Shown here: piece after piece, positions 5,276-5,903 of the stretch
Layout: each line of letters begins with the position of its first letter
Numbering within the stretch: position 1 is the first letter of the stretch
Assembly: GCA_024762895.1 (NCBI GenBank)
Contig: JANTGN010000166.1
Location: 1 to 5,903 of the forward strand
Reading direction: 5' to 3'
DNA from: Thiotrichales bacterium
GTDB lineage: Bacteria; Pseudomonadota; Gammaproteobacteria; J044
Length of the DNA: 5,903 nt
Notes under the pieces: generated by a model
The model's database searches: none
Seen by the model: the letters and a program-made list of their open reading frames with translations, nothing else
Told to the model about the DNA's origin: nothing
Made by a program: the position numbers and the translations under genes

Positions 5276-5903
5276 ATGCGCTGGCCCTTACTCTGGTTAA
5301 TCTTACTAATTGCTCCCGCCTGTTCGCAGTCTGAGACACTTCCCAATCCCCTCGTACTCGAACAGGCCCTCGAGCTCGCCGATACCACACACCCGGAAGT
5401 CATGTTGCACCTGGCCGAAGTTGAGCAGGCGCGTGCCAACAGCCTGGATGCCGGCGCCGATGATGATTTCGAACTACACCTGGAATTGAGTCCACGCTGG
5501 ATAGTCCCCCCCCTGATCTCGCCACAGGACCAGAATGACAGCCAGGTCCATCTGATCGCACGTAAACGCCTTTATGACTTTGGCCAGACAAGAAACCGGG
5601 TTGATGCCGCAGAACTCAGCGCCCAGGCCAAACAACATCTGTACAGCCAGGCACGGAATCAGTTGCGGCTAAGCATTATGCAGCGTTATTTCGAGGTCCT
5701 GCTTGCCGATACTGAATTTGCACGAGAAAACGAGGCCATGGCCGTGGCTTATATTCGACTCGACAAGGCCCGCGACCGGCATGAACTCGGGCAACTCTCG
5801 GATACTGCCCTGTTAGAGATCGAGACCGAGTATCAGGATATTCGTCTGAGACGCTACCGCGCTGAAACGCGACAGAGGGCCACACGCTCCCTGCTGGCCC
5901 AGG
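5276..5903 (+). CDS. TolC-family outer membrane efflux protein, 5' part
   Basis: The frame starts at ATG 5276 and is still open at the window edge, giving the first 209 residues of an expected 420-480. It begins with a signal peptide, MRWPLLWLILLIAPAC. The TolC-type coiled-coil repeat is recognisable: LEQALELADTTHPEV (28-42), EVEQARANSLDAG (48-60), KRLYDFGQTRNRVDAAE (97-113), LRLSIMQRYFEVLLADTEFA (130-149) and LDKARDRHELGQLSDTALLEIETEY (162-186). These match the helical barrel pattern, with the usual small-residue and G-x-x-S-D-x-x-L motifs. Such proteins form trimeric channels through outer membrane and periplasm for ABC, RND or MFS exporters. C16 follows A-P-A, only a marginal lipobox, so lipidation is uncertain. 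No clear Shine-Dalgarno is seen; with 2 nt from the preceding TAA, translation is probably coupled. The exporter partner should lie downstream, outside the window. Confidence 0.88.
   Translation, partial: MRWPLLWLILLIAPACSQSETLPNPLVLEQALELADTTHPEVMLHLAEVEQARANSLDAGADDDFELHLELSPRWIVPPLISPQDQNDSQVHLIARKRLYDFGQTRNRVDAAELSAQAKQHLYSQARNQLRLSIMQRYFEVLLADTEFARENEAMAVAYIRLDKARDRHELGQLSDTALLEIETEYQDIRLRRYRAETRQRATRSLLAQ

Noticed and set aside
1..5903. Search for CRISPR arrays, insertion sequences, tRNA or rRNA genes, att sites and defence or toxin genes
   Set aside because: No direct repeats with spacers, terminal inverted repeats, transposase motifs or structured RNA signatures were found. The window is almost fully covered by conserved genes with intact frames.

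Overview
The window looks like ordinary chromosomal DNA from a gammaproteobacterium of moderate GC content. The best evidence is the minus-strand order dacA, dat, ybeD-type gene, lipB, lipA. The core of it (dacA, ybeD, lipB, lipA) is the order known from Escherichia coli and Pseudomonas, and the LipA, LipB and FxsA proteins resemble the E. coli ones closely. A free-living, possibly sulfur-oxidising or related environmental lineage is a guess, based on the SoxW-like periplasmic thioredoxin and the dat insertion. I cannot name a genus.

Layout. From 2 to 4021 five genes read leftward: dacA (D,D-carboxypeptidase, penicillin-binding protein 5/6 type), dat (D-alanine aminotransferase, 3 nt downstream), a DUF493/YbeD gene after a 72-nt gap, lipB (octanoyltransferase) and lipA (lipoyl synthase), which overlap at TGATG. 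Upstream of dacA, still on the minus strand, is fxsA (4083-4526). A 201-nt divergent intergenic region follows (4527-4727). It holds a groE-like heat-shock promoter candidate pointing to fxsA and a good sigma-70 promoter pointing rightward. On the plus strand are a secreted thioredoxin-fold protein with a CPFC active site (4728-5273) and, 2 nt later, a TolC-family outer membrane protein cut by the right edge (5276-5903).

How the genes fit together. DacA trims the terminal D-alanine from peptidoglycan pentapeptides, and Dat can interconvert D-alanine and pyruvate with D-glutamate and 2-oxoglutarate, so the pair links wall trimming to D-amino-acid supply or recycling. LipB and LipA build protein-bound lipoate for the 2-oxoacid dehydrogenases and the glycine cleavage system. 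The small YbeD-type protein between them is a conserved companion of unsettled function. The plus-strand pair probably acts in the envelope, in thiol redox chemistry and export, but its substrate is not visible here.

I saw no mobile element, CRISPR array, tRNA, rRNA or riboswitch. Most of the window is well-known housekeeping content. The less ordinary points are the heat-shock-type promoter of fxsA with a 12-bp palindrome at its predicted start site, the dat insertion, and the thioredoxin-TolC pair.
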